Shown here: positions 9,800-19,110 of the stretch, in pieces
Numbering within the stretch: the stretch's first letter is position 1
Layout: every line of letters begins with the position of its first letter
Source: an uncultured Bacillota bacterium
GTDB lineage: Bacteria; Bacillota_I; Bacilli_A; Erysipelotrichales; Coprobacillaceae
Length of the DNA: 49,060 nt
NCBI GenBank assembly: GCA_949290865.1
Contig: CASETM010000020.1
Coordinates: 1-49,060, forward strand
Direction of reading: 5' to 3'
The notes under the pieces: model-generated
The model's input: only the letters and a program-made list of their open reading frames with translations
What the model was told of the DNA's origin: nothing
The model's database searches: none
Position numbers and translations under genes: made by a program

Positions 9800-11103
9800 T
9801 GGGACTGTTAAAATTATCTCTTGTTTCTTTGAAAAAGGATAAACAGAAAAGTATTTTTTACTTTATGACATTTTTACTGACGACAGTTTTTATCTTTTCT
9901 TTCTTTAATCTGGTTTTTAACCCACAGGCCAATATAAATTTGGGAAAAAACGATACAACATTTGTCACACCGATTGCAGTATTTGTTATCGTTATAGCCA
10001 TGGTCTGTGTCTTTCTTGCCAATAATTTCTATGTTTCCAATAAAAGTAAAGAAATATCGATTATTCTTATGTCGGGAGCCAGTGTTTATCAGGTTGGTAT
10101 CTATTTATTTATACAGGTTTTTATCATTATGCTTTTTGCTATACCTTTTGGTTGGCTCTTGGGATATTTGCTGATTCCTATTATTAATTCTATTTTTTCA
10201 TCGACTTTTGTCTATCAGGGACAATTGTTTTATCTGTCAGAAGAAACAAATGTAGCTACGGCAACTATTTTGTTGTTTGAGGTTTTCTGGTGTTCGCTGT
10301 TGAATTTAGGTTATTGTGTAAGAAGTACGATCAATTCAATTATCCATGAAGAAAATAAATTGACTTTTGCCGCTTCATTAGGACAGACGATGCCCTTTTC
10401 TTTCCCGAGAAAAAAACATTCTGCTTCTGATAAGCTGTTTGTCATGCTATATTTTATTCCTGCAGTTATTTTTGTTTTTTTGCGTGATTCAATGTCATTT
10501 TTACTGTTTTCACTGATCGGAATTATTGGTGTCTATGGAATTATAAAGAAAGTGATTCCAAATATGATTAAAAACAGGCAGAAAAATGATTCTCTGGAAG
10601 AACCAGTGCAATTGATGGGATTAGGTTTTCTTTACAGTGATATGAAAAAGATATTTGGTTTGTTGCTGGTCATGTTATTGTCATCAATTCTTTTGACATG
10701 TGTGACAGTCTATACTTTGGCGCAACCACTGGTTTCGATGGTTGCTTTGATGTCTTATATTTCAGTCATGATCTTAATGTCTTTGACTGTTGTTTTTAAG
10801 ATTGGAATGGAACTGAACAAAAGAAAACGGAATTATCAGCATATGTGTTATCTGGGTTATTCCGTTATTCAGTTAAAACAGGTAATTTACATGGAAATGA
10901 GATGGTTTTATGGAATTATTACTGTCATACCATTGGTTTATCAGATCATTATTTTAGGAAATCTGTTGCTGTCAGGACAAATTGAGGTTTCTTTAACAAT
11001 GCTGATTCTGTTTATTCAGATTGTACCTGTCTGGATCAGCTACCTGCTTAGTGTAAAACTATATCAGGGAATTCTGCCACATAGTTTAACAAATGAAAGA
11101 TAA
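9799..11103 (+). CDS. BceB-like ABC transporter permease lacking the extracellular domain (B)
   Basis: This 434-residue, roughly ten-span protein is a paralogue of the permease at 7732. Both begin with a basic KxxKSIFY segment before span 1, both have an ANNF(F/Y) segment followed by an FtsX-type motif (here NKSKEISIILMSGASVYQ), and both end with a second FtsX-like half (YQHMCYLGYSVIQLKQVIY). It too lacks the large domain between spans 7 and 8. Its ATG overlaps the ATPase stop. It is the last gene of the operon, and the terminator hairpin begins inside its stop codon. The likely partner is permease A, as a heterodimer. Confidence 0.8.
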   Translation: MGLLKLSLVSLKKDKQKSIFYFMTFLLTTVFIFSFFNLVFNPQANINLGKNDTTFVTPIAVFVIVIAMVCVFLANNFYVSNKSKEISIILMSGASVYQVGIYLFIQVFIIMLFAIPFGWLLGYLLIPIINSIFSSTFVYQGQLFYLSEETNVATATILLFEVFWCSLLNLGYCVRSTINSIIHEENKLTFAASLGQTMPFSFPRKKHSASDKLFVMLYFIPAVIFVFLRDSMSFLLFSLIGIIGVYGIIKKVIPNMIKNRQKNDSLEEPVQLMGLGFLYSDMKKIFGLLLVMLLSSILLTCVTVYTLAQPLVSMVALMSYISVMILMSLTVVFKIGMELNKRKRNYQHMCYLGYSVIQLKQVIYMEMRWFYGIITVIPLVYQIIILGNLLLSGQIEVSLTMLILFIQIVPVWISYLLSVKLYQGILPHSLTNER

Positions 11104-11124
11104 GCGAGATGCTTATTTTTTTTT
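11100..11124 (+). terminator. Terminator of the three-gene ABC operon
   Basis: ATAAGC (11100-11105) and GCTTAT (11111-11116) flank a GAGAT loop and run into nine Ts. The hairpin includes the stop codon of permease B and the stop of the convergent phosphodiesterase gene. Confidence 0.8.
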
Positions 11125-11652
11125 ATGAAAAATATGACGAAAGGAAAGTTTCTTTTTAGGTTCGGTTTGAAAAGGATCACACAATTCATCATTTTTGACG
11201 TTGTAAAAGGTGACTTTTTTTGTTTTGGTGTCGAAAAGACAGTAAGTAGGATAACGATACTTGCCGCGGGGATAGGTAACACTTCCTGGGTTGATATAGG
11301 TGATTTCATCCTGAACAATATACGTTGGTTGATGGGTGTGTCCAAAGCAGACGACATCAATATGGTTTTCTTTAGCGTATTTTTCTAATTCGTGAATACC
11401 AGAATCAACATGATATAAATGACCGTGAACAATGTAGAAATTTAGACCATCTATTTCTAAAGTGAGATTTTCAGGAACAGGAGGATGATCATTATTGCCT
11501 TTTACGATATAGAAATGATCGATATTCATGTCGGTATAGGGCATAAAGATATCTCCACAATGGATATAATAGTCAGCAGGATGTCTGTTTATTATTTTTA
11601 TAAGATCATTTTTTTTCATTGAATGACTATCTGAAAGTATCATGATTTGCAT
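11113..11652 (-). CDS. YfcE/MJ0936-type metallophosphoesterase
   Basis: This 179-residue phosphodiesterase has the full metal-binding set of the calcineurin-like family: D8 and H10 (LSDSH), D34 (CGD), N53 or N54 (GNND), H76 (VHGH) and H105/H107 (GHTH). Members cleave phosphodiesters with two divalent metals; the natural substrate is uncertain. The C-terminal KKKLSFRHIFHKKK tail is strongly basic. AAAAGGAGG precedes the ATG on the minus strand. It converges on the ABC operon, with the 3' ends overlapping a shared hairpin, and diverges from the second ABC system. Confidence 0.9.
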   Translation of the reverse strand: MQIMILSDSHSMKKNDLIKIINRHPADYYIHCGDIFMPYTDMNIDHFYIVKGNNDHPPVPENLTLEIDGLNFYIVHGHLYHVDSGIHELEKYAKENHIDVVCFGHTHQPTYIVQDEITYINPGSVTYPRGKYRYPTYCLFDTKTKKVTFYNVKNDELCDPFQTEPKKKLSFRHIFHKKK

Positions 11653-11683
11653 GGGTGGCCTCCTTTTAAATAATCGCTTTTTA

Positions 11684-11692
11684 TGTTATAAT
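11684..11692 (+). promoter_or_regulatory. Extended -10 promoter of the second ABC system
   Basis: TG-T-TATAAT is a perfect -10 with the TGn extension. The -35 (TTTTAA at 11664) is poor. Transcription would begin about 30 bases before the ATPase start. Confidence 0.7.
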
Positions 11693-11727
11693 ATTAACAT
11701 CTTTAAATAGTGAAAGCGAGTGATTTT

Positions 11728-12432
11728 ATGGCCCCATTTATTAGTTTTAAAGATGTCAAGAAAATATATAAAGTTGGAGATATTGAAATCCGCGCTAGTG
11801 ACGGTGTTAATTTTGAAGTGGAAAAAGGAGAGTTTGTAGTTATTGTTGGACCTTCTGGTGCTGGAAAAACAACTATACTGAATCTGCTGGGAGGAATGGA
11901 TAAGGCAACAAGTGGAGAAATTATCGTCGATGGTCAAAATGTTGCGTCATATAATGAAAAAAAACTGACACAGTATCGTCGTGATGATATTGGCTTTGTA
12001 TTTCAGTTCTATAATCTTGTTCAGAACCTGACAGCATTAGAAAATGTTGAACTTGCTTCACAGATATCTAAAAATCCTTTAAATGAAAAGATGGTTTTAA
12101 AAAGAGTAGAGTTGGAAGATCGTATGAACAATTTCCCTGCTCAGCTTTCTGGGGGTGAACAGCAGCGTGTGGCTATTGCCAGGGCCATCGCTAAAAATCC
12201 TAAGCTGCTTTTATGTGATGAACCAACTGGAGCACTTGACTATCTAACAGGAAAATCAATTCTTTCGTTGTTAAGAGAAATGTGTGATAAATACAGTATG
12301 ACGGTTATTGTCATTACGCATAATAGTGCCTTGTCAGGAATGGCAGACCGGGTGATCCATTTAAAGAATGGGAAAGTTGACAGGATGTTTATGAATGAAC
12401 ATCCTCAACCAATAGAAGAAATTGAGTGGTAA
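11728..12432 (+). CDS. ABC transporter ATP-binding protein (MacB/LolD-like)
   Basis: This 234-residue ATPase shows Walker [11 protein letters not shown]-loop FQFYNLV, signature [14 protein letters not shown], Walker [13 protein letters not shown] and switch histidine VITHN. It should drive the large FtsX-type permease encoded three bases downstream, in a type VII (mechanotransmission) ABC system rather than a classical importer. The ATG at 11728 is preferred over the GTG at 11710, which has no ribosome-binding site; the site before 11728 (AAGCGAG) is itself weak. It diverges from the phosphodiesterase gene. Confidence 0.92.
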   Translation: MAPFISFKDVKKIYKVGDIEIRASDGVNFEVEKGEFVVIVGPSGAGKTTILNLLGGMDKATSGEIIVDGQNVASYNEKKLTQYRRDDIGFVFQFYNLVQNLTALENVELASQISKNPLNEKMVLKRVELEDRMNNFPAQLSGGEQQRVAIARAIAKNPKLLLCDEPTGALDYLTGKSILSLLREMCDKYSMTVIVITHNSALSGMADRVIHLKNGKVDRMFMNEHPQPIEEIEW

Positions 12433-12435
12433 TTT

Positions 12436-15400
12436 ATGAAGAAAAAGGCGTATTATAAAAATCAAATAAGGACCATTTCAAAAACGAGAGCAAGATTTTT
12501 GTCAATATTCTGTATTGTGTTCTTAGGTGCGGCTTTTTTTGCAGGGTTAAGACATTCGCCAACAATCATGAAGGAATCAATGCATCAGTATCTTCAGACA
12601 TATCAATGGAATGATCTCAATTATATTGGAACCCTGGGTTTTGATCAGGAACTTATTGATCAGGTCAAGGAGGTTGATGGTGTAGAAGCGGTTGATTATG
12701 GTTTTCGTTTTGATGGCTTGATGAGCTATAAAAATAAATCCAATATTGGTGTTACTGTTTATACGGATGATCAGTTTGAAAAAGGTGTTGACATTCCAGA
12801 ACTGGTTTCTGGTAAATGGCCAAAGGATGATACGGAATGTCTGATGGATGAAAAATACTTTTCTGATAATGAAATGAAACTGAATCAGGAAATAGAGATC
12901 AGCAATGATTATGGAACCAAAACATATAAAATTGTTGGAACTGTGAATGATACGCGTTACATCTGTGATGTGGAAAGAGGAACCAACAGTTTAGGGGATG
13001 GAAATAATGGGGCTTTCCTTTTGATCATGACAGAAGGAAATGAACATATGGCTGTTCCTGAAGATCTGTTTGAACTTCATGATCATAAAACAATATATAA
13101 TGATTTACGTATTCATGTAGAAAATCCTGATGATCTGTATGAATTTGATGATGATTATGATGACTATGTCAAACCGATTAACAAGGAAATCAAAAATATA
13201 TTCAAGTCATACTATACATCTTTATACAATGAGAAAAAAGAAGACGCAACAAAACAGATTGAAGATGGACAAAAAGAGTATGATGATGGTCTGACCCGGT
13301 ATAATGATGGCATGAAAGCCTATCAGGATGGTGTTAATGAATATAACAGCGGAATGCAGCAGTATAATGATGGCTATGCGCAGTATCAAAATGGCTTAAA
13401 AGAATATAATACTGGCTATGCAAAATACAAAGATGGGCTCGATCAGTATAATCAGGGTTATACACAGTATGAAGATGGTTTAAAACAGTATGAAGAAGGC
13501 TTGAAAACATATGAGCAGAATCTGGCCCAGTTTAATGAAGGCAAAAATGCGATCATGGCAGGACTTGAAAAAGTAGGTGGATATGATGCAGCCTGTCAAC
13601 GTAAAGCTTATTTAGAAGAAAATGGTTTAACGGAAAGAGAAGAATATAAAAAGTTGACAGAACTCATTGCTGGATATGACAGTCTGGGTGAAAATGAAAG
13701 TGCACTTAACGAAGCCAAAAAGGTACTGGATGATAATAAGGCGATTCTAGACAGTACATATCAGCAGCTGGTTTCTTCAAAGGGAACATTAGATGCGACT
13801 AAAACTCAGCTGGATAGCGCGAAAAGACAGTTGGATGAAACAAAGGTAACATTAAGCAGTTCAAAAGCGGAACTTGATCAGGCTAAAATTCAGCTTGATG
13901 ATACGCTGGTAACGCTTAATGAAGCCAAAGTCGAGCTGGATGATGCCCAGATTAAGTTAAATGATGCTCGTGCTGAACTGGATGAACTGGTCAAAGGAGA
14001 AGCTAAAGCCCTGACCAAAAATGAAAGTGCTGCGATTTTAAGTTTTGCTGCAAACTGTGAATCGATTAATGCTTTATCAATTATGTTCCCAACGTTATTC
14101 TTCCTGGTAGCAGCCCTGGTTTCAATGACGACAATGACCAGAATGGTAGAGGAATTGAGAACTCAAAATGGAACTTTTAGAGCATTAGGTTACAGAAAAC
14201 GAGATGTTATTCTACAGTATCTAATCTACGCTTTCCTGGCAACGTTCTTTGCCTGTGGTATCGGCATTGTCTTTGGTACATATTTCTTTTCTCATATCAT
14301 TTACTATCTGTATCGAATCATGATGTTTGATGTAGGAGCACCTACTAGATTTGTCTTTGAGTTTTCTACATGTCTTCAGACATTTGTGATTTCCGTAGCG
14401 ATTATTCTATTCGTCACATTTATGGTATCATACAAAGAATTGAAAGAAGTTCCAGCCCAGATTTTAAGACCAAAAGCGCCAAAGATTGGTAAGCGTATTT
14501 TATTAGAGCGAATAGCATTTATCTGGAAAAGATTGTCATTTAATCAGAAAGTCACTATGCGAAATATCTTCAGATATAAGAAACGTTTCTTTATGTCTGT
14601 TATTGGGATTGCTGGATGTACTGCTTTGATTGTTGTAGGTTTCGGTATCAAAGGTTCGGTTTCACCGTTGGCTGGTATTCAGTATGGTACGATGTGGACA
14701 TATGATGGTATCGTGAATTATCCTGATGATCTTGATGAACAGGAAGCTGTACAGGCTAGAGAAGATTTTAAAAATGATAAGGCAATTGCTTCATCAATGG
14801 GGATTTATACAAAGATGATTACAATTGATAATCAGTCAGTTAATATTGAAGTTCCAAGTGATAAAGATGAATTTGACAAATATGTTCATATGGAAGATTA
14901 TACGACTGGCAAAGAATTAAAACTGTCTGATGATGGCGTTTATATTAATGCTAAACTGTCAGAACTGTTAGATGTGACAACTGGCGATACGATTCAGTTT
15001 GAACTGGAAGATAAAGATTATACCGTAAAAGTTGCTGGTGTATATAAGTTGCACTTTAGACACTATATGTATATGAGTTATGAGTATTATCAACAGTTAA
15101 CGAATCAGAAGATAGATTTTCATAGTGAATATTTCACATTAAATGATGGTGCTACAGAAGATGATGTGATTGAATACTGTGATCAGCACGACAATATTTC
15201 TTCAGTGAATTTTGAAAGTGGCATTGCTGAATCATTTGTCAGTCAGATAGAAAGTTTAAACAGTGTTGTTATTATCCTGATTGTATGTGCTGGGGCACTG
15301 GCGTTTATTGTTCTTTATAATTTAACGAATATTAATATTCAGGAAAGAAAGAGTGAAATCGCAACAATCAAGGTTTTAGGCTTCTATCCTAAAGAAGTTT

Positions 15401-15657
15401 ATGATTATGTTTTTAGAGAAAATATTATTTTGGCAGTCATTGGTTCATTGTTCGGGCTGGTCTTAGGAAAATATGTTCATAGTTATATCATAATGACAGT
15501 AGAAATTGATATGGCCATGTTTATCAGAAATGTTCAATATACCAGTTATCTGTATGCAATCGTTTTAACGATGCTGTTTACGTTCCTGATCAACCTGTTT
15601 ATGAGAAGAGTTCTAAGAAATATCGATATGGTTGAATCGTTAAAGAGTATTGAATAA
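12436..15657 (+). CDS. Large FtsX-type ABC transporter permease with heptad-repeat coiled-coil insert
   Basis: This 1073-residue protein has a span near residues 18-38 (SIFCIVFLGAAFFAGL), an extracellular domain, then unusual repeats. About a dozen seven-residue units of the form Y-x-D/N-G-x-x-x cover residues 276-372, and Leu/Asp-rich coiled-coil heptads cover about 430-520. Two FtsX halves follow: residues about 540-680 (TRMVEELRTQNGTFRALGY) and about 940-1073 (IQERKSEIATIKVLGFYPK). The layout resembles MacB-like exporters with a very long extracytoplasmic stalk. It is translationally linked to the ATPase at 11728. The substrate is unknown; a link to envelope or peptide export is inference. 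Confidence 0.88.
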   Translation: MKKKAYYKNQIRTISKTRARFLSIFCIVFLGAAFFAGLRHSPTIMKESMHQYLQTYQWNDLNYIGTLGFDQELIDQVKEVDGVEAVDYGFRFDGLMSYKNKSNIGVTVYTDDQFEKGVDIPELVSGKWPKDDTECLMDEKYFSDNEMKLNQEIEISNDYGTKTYKIVGTVNDTRYICDVERGTNSLGDGNNGAFLLIMTEGNEHMAVPEDLFELHDHKTIYNDLRIHVENPDDLYEFDDDYDDYVKPINKEIKNIFKSYYTSLYNEKKEDATKQIEDGQKEYDDGLTRYNDGMKAYQDGVNEYNSGMQQYNDGYAQYQNGLKEYNTGYAKYKDGLDQYNQGYTQYEDGLKQYEEGLKTYEQNLAQFNEGKNAIMAGLEKVGGYDAACQRKAYLEENGLTEREEYKKLTELIAGYDSLGENESALNEAKKVLDDNKAILDSTYQQLVSSKGTLDATKTQLDSAKRQLDETKVTLSSSKAELDQAKIQLDDTLVTLNEAKVELDDAQIKLNDARAELDELVKGEAKALTKNESAAILSFAANCESINALSIMFPTLFFLVAALVSMTTMTRMVEELRTQNGTFRALGYRKRDVILQYLIYAFLATFFACGIGIVFGTYFFSHIIYYLYRIMMFDVGAPTRFVFEFSTCLQTFVISVAIILFVTFMVSYKELKEVPAQILRPKAPKIGKRILLERIAFIWKRLSFNQKVTMRNIFRYKKRFFMSVIGIAGCTALIVVGFGIKGSVSPLAGIQYGTMWTYDGIVNYPDDLDEQEAVQAREDFKNDKAIASSMGIYTKMITIDNQSVNIEVPSDKDEFDKYVHMEDYTTGKELKLSDDGVYINAKLSELLDVTTGDTIQFELEDKDYTVKVAGVYKLHFRHYMYMSYEYYQQLTNQKIDFHSEYFTLNDGATEDDVIEYCDQHDNISSVNFESGIAESFVSQIESLNSVVIILIVCAGALAFIVLYNLTNINIQERKSEIATIKVLGFYPKEVYDYVFRENIILAVIGSLFGLVLGKYVHSYIIMTVEIDMAMFIRNVQYTSYLYAIVLTMLFTFLINLFMRRVLRNIDMVESLKSIE
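13261..13554 (+). repeat. 21-base coding repeats for Y-x-D-G heptads
   Basis: The region encodes about twelve consecutive seven-residue units (such as YNDGMKA, YQDGVNE, YNSGMQQ, YNDGYAQ). At the DNA level the units are degenerate 21-mers sharing TAT-xxx-GAT-GG. They look like old internal duplications and could vary in number between strains. Confidence 0.8.
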
Positions 15658-15733
15658 TTTTTACTAACAAAATAAATCGTATTTAGGATATGTAAAAATC
15701 AAAAAAAATATCAAAAAAAGTTAATTATCTAAA

Positions 15734-15799
15734 ACCCTTGGTATCATTGGAGTTTAGCCAAATAGATAAGTCTGGTGATGGTGCCAAGGGTAGATTTTT
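15734..15799 (+). terminator. Complex hairpin (possible three-way junction) followed by a short T-run
   Basis: ACCCTTGG (15734-15741) pairs with CCAAGGGT (15784-15791), extended by TATCA/TGATG. Inside lie two small hairpins: TTGG/CCAA (15747-15761) and AGA/TCT (15764-15773). TTTTT follows at 15795. It probably terminates the permease transcript, but it is more elaborate than other terminators here. The promoter of the next gene (TGATAAAAT, 15811-15819) lies downstream of it. Confidence 0.5.
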
Positions 15800-15850
15800 A
15801 TCTTAAATTATGATAAAATACCTATGTGTTAAATCGAAAGGAGGAGACGA

Positions 15851-17344
15851 ATGGAAAGCGAGATCAAAGGACAGCTTAATAAACTAATCAAAAATAAAGT
15901 TATTAAAGAAAAAGGATTTAGATTTTTTGAAGAAAAAATTATGAATAGAAAAGCAATGTTCATTCCTATCTTAGGTGTCGCAACGTTTATGTTAGTTGGG
16001 TATGCAGCTGCAGATACTGAAGCACCAGAAATTATTTCGGATCGTATTGAAGTATCTTATGGTGAAAAGTTTGATGTTGATGCGATTGATATTACAGATA
16101 ACCGCGATGAAAGAGATTCGATAACAGTGCAAGCTAACAAAGCATCATTAGATGTTGATCAATTAGGTGAATATACTGTAGATGTTACTGCTACGGATTC
16201 ATTTAATAATGAAACAACCAAAACAATTACAGTAAGTGTAGTTGATCAGGTTGGACCTGAATTTGAAACTTTAGGATCAAATGAAGGTTATGTTGTTGAA
16301 GTACCTGTTCACGGTAGTAAAGATTTAGCAAGCTATATTAAGGCAGTTGATAACGTAGATGGCGATGTTACTCCATTTATGACTGCTAATAAAGATTTAG
16401 ATACTTCTAAATTGGGTACACAAACAATTACTTTAACAGCGAGTGATGTATCTGGCAATGAAACAGAAAAAACAATTGAATTTGCTGTTACAGATACACA
16501 GGCGCCACAAATTAATCTGACACAAGGATCTGATGTTGTTGTTAATTACAAATCAGCATTTAACTTATCAGATTATGTAAACGTTACTGATAACTTCGAT
16601 ACATCAATTACACCAGTAGTTGATGGAACTGTTGATGTCAATAAAGAAAATGAAAAACAGACTTTAACAATTACAGCAACAGATTTATCAGGAAACACAT
16701 CAACAGCAACATTAAATGTTACTGTTAAGGATATTGAAGCTCCAGTTATCACTTTATCACGCAGTGAATTAAGTGTAAATGCAGGTACATCAGTTGACTT
16801 CTCTCAATATTTAAAGAGTGCAACTGATAATAAAGATGGTGATATTACCAATAAAGTATCTATTCCAACTGTAAGAACTTCTCGTGCTGGTACATATACA
16901 GCAACTTATAGTGTAACAGATAATGCTGGTAATAAGTCAACAGCAAATCTGACCGTTAAGGTAAATTCTATTTCAAGTGGTTCAGGTATAGGAAGTTCTT
17001 CTAGGCCAAATTACTATGGAACTTCAGTTGTTGGCGCAGCTTATTCAAGATTAGGATGCCCATATAAATGGGGAGCTGCTGGACCAAACGCATTTGACTG
17101 TTCAGGTTTAGTTGTCTGGTGTTATGCTAAGGCTGGTAAATCATTACCACATTCTTCAGGTGCTTTAGCAAGTTCAGGAACAAGAATAAGTATTTCTGCG
17201 GCTCAGCCAGGTGACATCTTATGGAGACCAGGACATGTAGGAATTTATATTGGTGGTGGAAAATACATTCACGCACCACATTCTGGAGATGTTGTAAAAA
17301 TTTCTTCAGGTGCTAACAGTTTCTCTTATGCTGTGCGACCATAG
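15851..17344 (+). CDS. Membrane-anchored NlpC/P60 cell-wall hydrolase (first of tandem pair)
   Basis: This 497-residue protein should cut peptidoglycan stem peptides outside the cell. A basic N-terminal tail of about 33 residues is followed by one span (AMFIPILGVATFMLVGYAA, about 34-52) without an obvious cleavage site, suggesting a type II anchor. Four Ig-like repeats of the DUF5011/HYR kind follow (about residues 53-370, each with a TDN or TATDxxGN motif), then an NlpC/P60 domain with C417 (FDCSGL), H462 (GHVGIYIG) and H474 (IHAPH). GGAGGAG precedes the ATG. It has its own promoter and a terminator at 17361. Confidence 0.92.
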   Translation: MESEIKGQLNKLIKNKVIKEKGFRFFEEKIMNRKAMFIPILGVATFMLVGYAAADTEAPEIISDRIEVSYGEKFDVDAIDITDNRDERDSITVQANKASLDVDQLGEYTVDVTATDSFNNETTKTITVSVVDQVGPEFETLGSNEGYVVEVPVHGSKDLASYIKAVDNVDGDVTPFMTANKDLDTSKLGTQTITLTASDVSGNETEKTIEFAVTDTQAPQINLTQGSDVVVNYKSAFNLSDYVNVTDNFDTSITPVVDGTVDVNKENEKQTLTITATDLSGNTSTATLNVTVKDIEAPVITLSRSELSVNAGTSVDFSQYLKSATDNKDGDITNKVSIPTVRTSRAGTYTATYSVTDNAGNKSTANLTVKVNSISSGSGIGSSSRPNYYGTSVVGAAYSRLGCPYKWGAAGPNAFDCSGLVVWCYAKAGKSLPHSSGALASSGTRISISAAQPGDILWRPGHVGIYIGGGKYIHAPHSGDVVKISSGANSFSYAVRP

Positions 17345-17360
17345 AATAACTTTATTAATA

Positions 17361-17391
17361 AACTACGACTTCGGTCGTAGTTTTTCTTTTT
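17361..17391 (+). terminator. Terminator with UUCG tetraloop
   Basis: AACTACGAC (17361-17369) and GTCGTAGTT (17374-17382) pair perfectly around TTCG, followed by a T-rich tract. The rest of the 336-base gap to the next gene is AT-rich and empty apart from the promoter at 17614. Confidence 0.92.
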
Positions 17392-17613
17392 GTTAAAAAG
17401 AGAAATTGTGTTATATGACAAATTCTATAGTATTGATTTTAAAGGAATAAAAAAAATAGTTATATATTCAACGTTTTTTTATTTACAGAATATTTTCAAT
17501 GTTAATAAATACCATATTTATCCTTTATTGTTTCTTAAATTATAAATCAATAACTAAAAATTTTGGAATATCCTAAAAAATAAAAATAAAATGATTTATT
17601 GTCCATGATAAAT

Positions 17614-17642
17614 TTGCAATATGTTTTTAGATATGATAGTAT
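17614..17642 (+). promoter_or_regulatory. Promoter of the second NlpC/P60 gene
   Basis: TTGCAA (17614-17619), 17 bases, then TAGTAT (17637-17642), with TG at 17634-17635 giving an extended -10. It lies inside an upstream extension of the open frame and so decides the start at 17681. Confidence 0.78.
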
Positions 17643-17680
17643 TTAAATCGCTTGCAGTATTTTTTGAAAGGAGAAATCGA

Positions 17681-19096
17681 ATGGAAAGAAATATCAAGGC
17701 TACATTAACGAGTGTATTTGAAGATAAAATAAAAAATAGAAAAGCAATGTTTATCCCAATGTTAGGTGTTACAGCCTTCATGTTAGTTGGGTATGCTGCT
17801 GTTGATCATGAAAAGCCAGAAATCGTTTCTGATCATATTGTGATTCCTTATGGTGAAAAACTTGATCTCGATATTCTGGAAGTAACTGATAATCATGATT
17901 CTAGAGAAGACTTAACAGTACAGGCTAATGACCGTTCATTAGATACTGATCAATTGGGAGAATATCAGGTAGAGGTATCTGCAACCGATCAGTTTAACAA
18001 TGTTGCGGTAAAAACAATTGATGTTGAAGTTGTTGATAATGAAGCACCAGTTATAGAAAAATTGGGTGCAGATAATGGATATGTTATTGAAGTTCCAATT
18101 AATGGAAGCAATGATCTGGCTTCATATATCAAAGCAACGGATAATGTTGATGGAGATGTGACACCTTTTATTGAAAGTAATGTTGCTTTAGATGCGACAC
18201 GTTCAGGTTTACAGGAAATTGAAGTCAAAGTTGCAGATACATATGGAAATGAAACAAAAGAAACTTTATCTTTCCTGGTTGCGGATATTGAAAAACCAAC
18301 TATAATTTTAAAAGCTGGAAATAATATTACTGTTGATTATAAGAGTGAGTTCAAAGTTGAAGATTACATGACCATAACTGACAATATTGATACTCAGGTC
18401 AAAGTTGAAGTTGAACCACAGGTAGATACATCTTTATTGGATAAAGAACAGAATGTTACTGTTACTGCAATCGATGCTGCCGGTAATCAGTCAACGGAAA
18501 AACTGACAGTGACTGTCAAAGATATTTCGGGACCTAAAATTGTCCTGAAAACAAACAAAGTGACAGTATACAAAGGAGAAAGCATTGATTTGGCATCTTA
18601 TATCGAATCTGCTGAAGACAATACAGATGGAGATATGAAGTCAAAAGTTACATATAATACGATCGATACATCAACTACAGGCTTAAAAACTGTAACTTAT
18701 ACAGCAACGGATTCACTTGGTAATCAGTCGGTTGCACAGTTGAATGTTGATGTCGTTTATTCGGGACAGCAAATTGTAAATACAGGGCTTTCAAAATTAG
18801 GAACACCATATAAATGGGGTGCAACTGGTCCTAGTTCATTTGATTGTTCTGGATTTACACAATGGGTATATGCACAGAATGGAATTTATATTCCAAGAAC
18901 ATCTGGTGCTCAAAAAGCTGGTGGACAGATAATCAGTTTATCAGAATTAGAACCTGGAGATATTGTATGGAGATCAGGACATGTCGGTATTTACATTGGA
19001 GGAGGACAATATGTTCACGCTCCTCATACTGGAGATGTCGTTAAAATTTCAAATATGTCATCTGGAAACTTTACTTGTGGAGTCAGATACAGATAA
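17681..19096 (+). CDS. Membrane-anchored NlpC/P60 cell-wall hydrolase (second of tandem pair)
   Basis: This 471-residue paralogue of the preceding gene has the same plan. A charged N-terminal tail is followed by a span (KAMFIPMLGVTAFMLVGYAA, about 24-43), four Ig-like DUF5011-type repeats and a C-terminal NlpC/P60 peptidase with C389 (FDCSGF), H434 (GHVGIYIG) and H446 (VHAPHTGD). The linker before the enzyme domain is shorter than in the first copy. Start 17681 follows AAAGGAGA; the open frame reaches back to 17621 but that part contains the promoter. The repeats have diverged well beyond recent duplication, so the two probably have distinct roles. Confidence 0.92.
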   Translation: MERNIKATLTSVFEDKIKNRKAMFIPMLGVTAFMLVGYAAVDHEKPEIVSDHIVIPYGEKLDLDILEVTDNHDSREDLTVQANDRSLDTDQLGEYQVEVSATDQFNNVAVKTIDVEVVDNEAPVIEKLGADNGYVIEVPINGSNDLASYIKATDNVDGDVTPFIESNVALDATRSGLQEIEVKVADTYGNETKETLSFLVADIEKPTIILKAGNNITVDYKSEFKVEDYMTITDNIDTQVKVEVEPQVDTSLLDKEQNVTVTAIDAAGNQSTEKLTVTVKDISGPKIVLKTNKVTVYKGESIDLASYIESAEDNTDGDMKSKVTYNTIDTSTTGLKTVTYTATDSLGNQSVAQLNVDVVYSGQQIVNTGLSKLGTPYKWGATGPSSFDCSGFTQWVYAQNGIYIPRTSGAQKAGGQIISLSELEPGDIVWRSGHVGIYIGGGQYVHAPHTGDVVKISNMSSGNFTCGVRYR

Positions 19097-19110
19097 AACA
19101 TAAAATTCAT

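Noticed and set aside
15734-15791. Cyclic-di-AMP (ydaO) riboswitch before a cell-wall hydrolase gene
   Set aside because: The element is far too short, lacks the known conserved segments, and lies upstream of the likely promoter of the hydrolase gene.
17621-17680. Upstream extension of the second NlpC/P60 frame
   Set aside because: This stretch contains the extended -10 and no ribosome-binding site; the ATG at 17681 follows AAAGGAGA and matches the N-terminus of the first copy.
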